Positions 6,079 to 6,116 of a stretch of 6,116 nt of DNA are shown piece by piece (position 1 is the stretch's first letter; each line of letters opens with the position of its first letter). The position numbers and the translations under genes were made by a program. The notes beneath the pieces were generated by a model that worked only from the letters and a program-made list of their open reading frames with translations, had not been told where the DNA came from and made no database searches. This stretch comes from Pseudorhodoplanes sp. (GTDB lineage Bacteria > Pseudomonadota > Alphaproteobacteria > Rhizobiales > Xanthobacteraceae), in NCBI GenBank assembly GCA_008933495.1, contig WBUW01000198.1, positions 1 through 6,116 on the forward strand, read 5' to 3'.

Positions 6079-6116
6079 GCGCATGATCTTTCCCGAAAAC
6101 CGCCTCACACTTTTCG
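6079..6116. repeat. Palindromic intergenic repeat, cut by the window end
   Basis: GCGCATGATC (6079-6088), CCCGAAAACCG (6092-6102) and ACTTTTCG (6109-6116) form the left arm and centre of an element I recall as widespread between genes in Bradyrhizobium-like genomes. CGAAAA (6094-6099) is already mirrored by TTTTCG (6111-6116). The palindrome predicts that the next bases outside the window read close to GGATCATGC. The family identity is from memory, not from a search. Confidence 0.6.

Overview
The window is very GC-rich chromosomal DNA that looks like an alphaproteobacterium of the Hyphomicrobiales (Bradyrhizobium / Rhodopseudomonas / Xanthobacteraceae type). Four things point there: a RegB/ActS-RegA/ActR redox two-component pair in tandem, a MmcB-family nuclease-like protein, codon use strongly biased to G or C at the third position, and at the right edge a palindromic intergenic repeat (GCATGATC...CGAAAA...TTTTCG) that I recognise from memory as common in Bradyrhizobium-like genomes. 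No species can be named from the sequence alone.

Layout. 1-220: no supported gene; an array of about nine degenerate 11-bp tandem repeats (90-188) ends about 30 bp before the first gene. 221-1561 (+): membrane histidine kinase RegB/ActS. 1585-2136 (+): its response regulator RegA/ActR, 23 bp downstream and almost certainly cotranscribed. 2150-2638 (-): MmcB-family protein, convergent with regA across 13 bp. 2635-3762 (-): mtnA, 5-methylthioribose-1-phosphate isomerase, whose stop overlaps the mmcB start in an ATGA junction, so mtnA-mmcB form a two-gene operon. 3763-3934: divergent intergenic region. 3935-5050 (+): exported von Willebrand factor A (VWA) domain protein of unknown function. 5051-5167: spacer with a long GC-rich hairpin. 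5168-6013 (+): alpha/beta hydrolase of the kynurenine-formamidase/esterase-like group. 6014-6116: terminator-like inverted repeat followed by the left part of the palindromic repeat, cut by the window end.

Function. RegB-RegA is a self-contained redox signalling unit: RegB senses quinone state and oxidation through the GGLENPF motif and a conserved cysteine, and RegA is a short Fis-type DNA-binding regulator. MtnA belongs to methionine salvage or the related methylthioadenosine shunts, but no other pathway gene is present. The VWA protein and the hydrolase have no obvious link to each other or to the rest.

I see no CRISPR array, phage, transposase, toxin-antitoxin or defence cassette. The points most worth a second look are an H-box substitution in RegB (alanine where an acidic residue normally follows the phospho-accepting histidine), the 11-bp repeat array upstream of regB, the hairpin after the VWA gene and the composite repeat at the right end.
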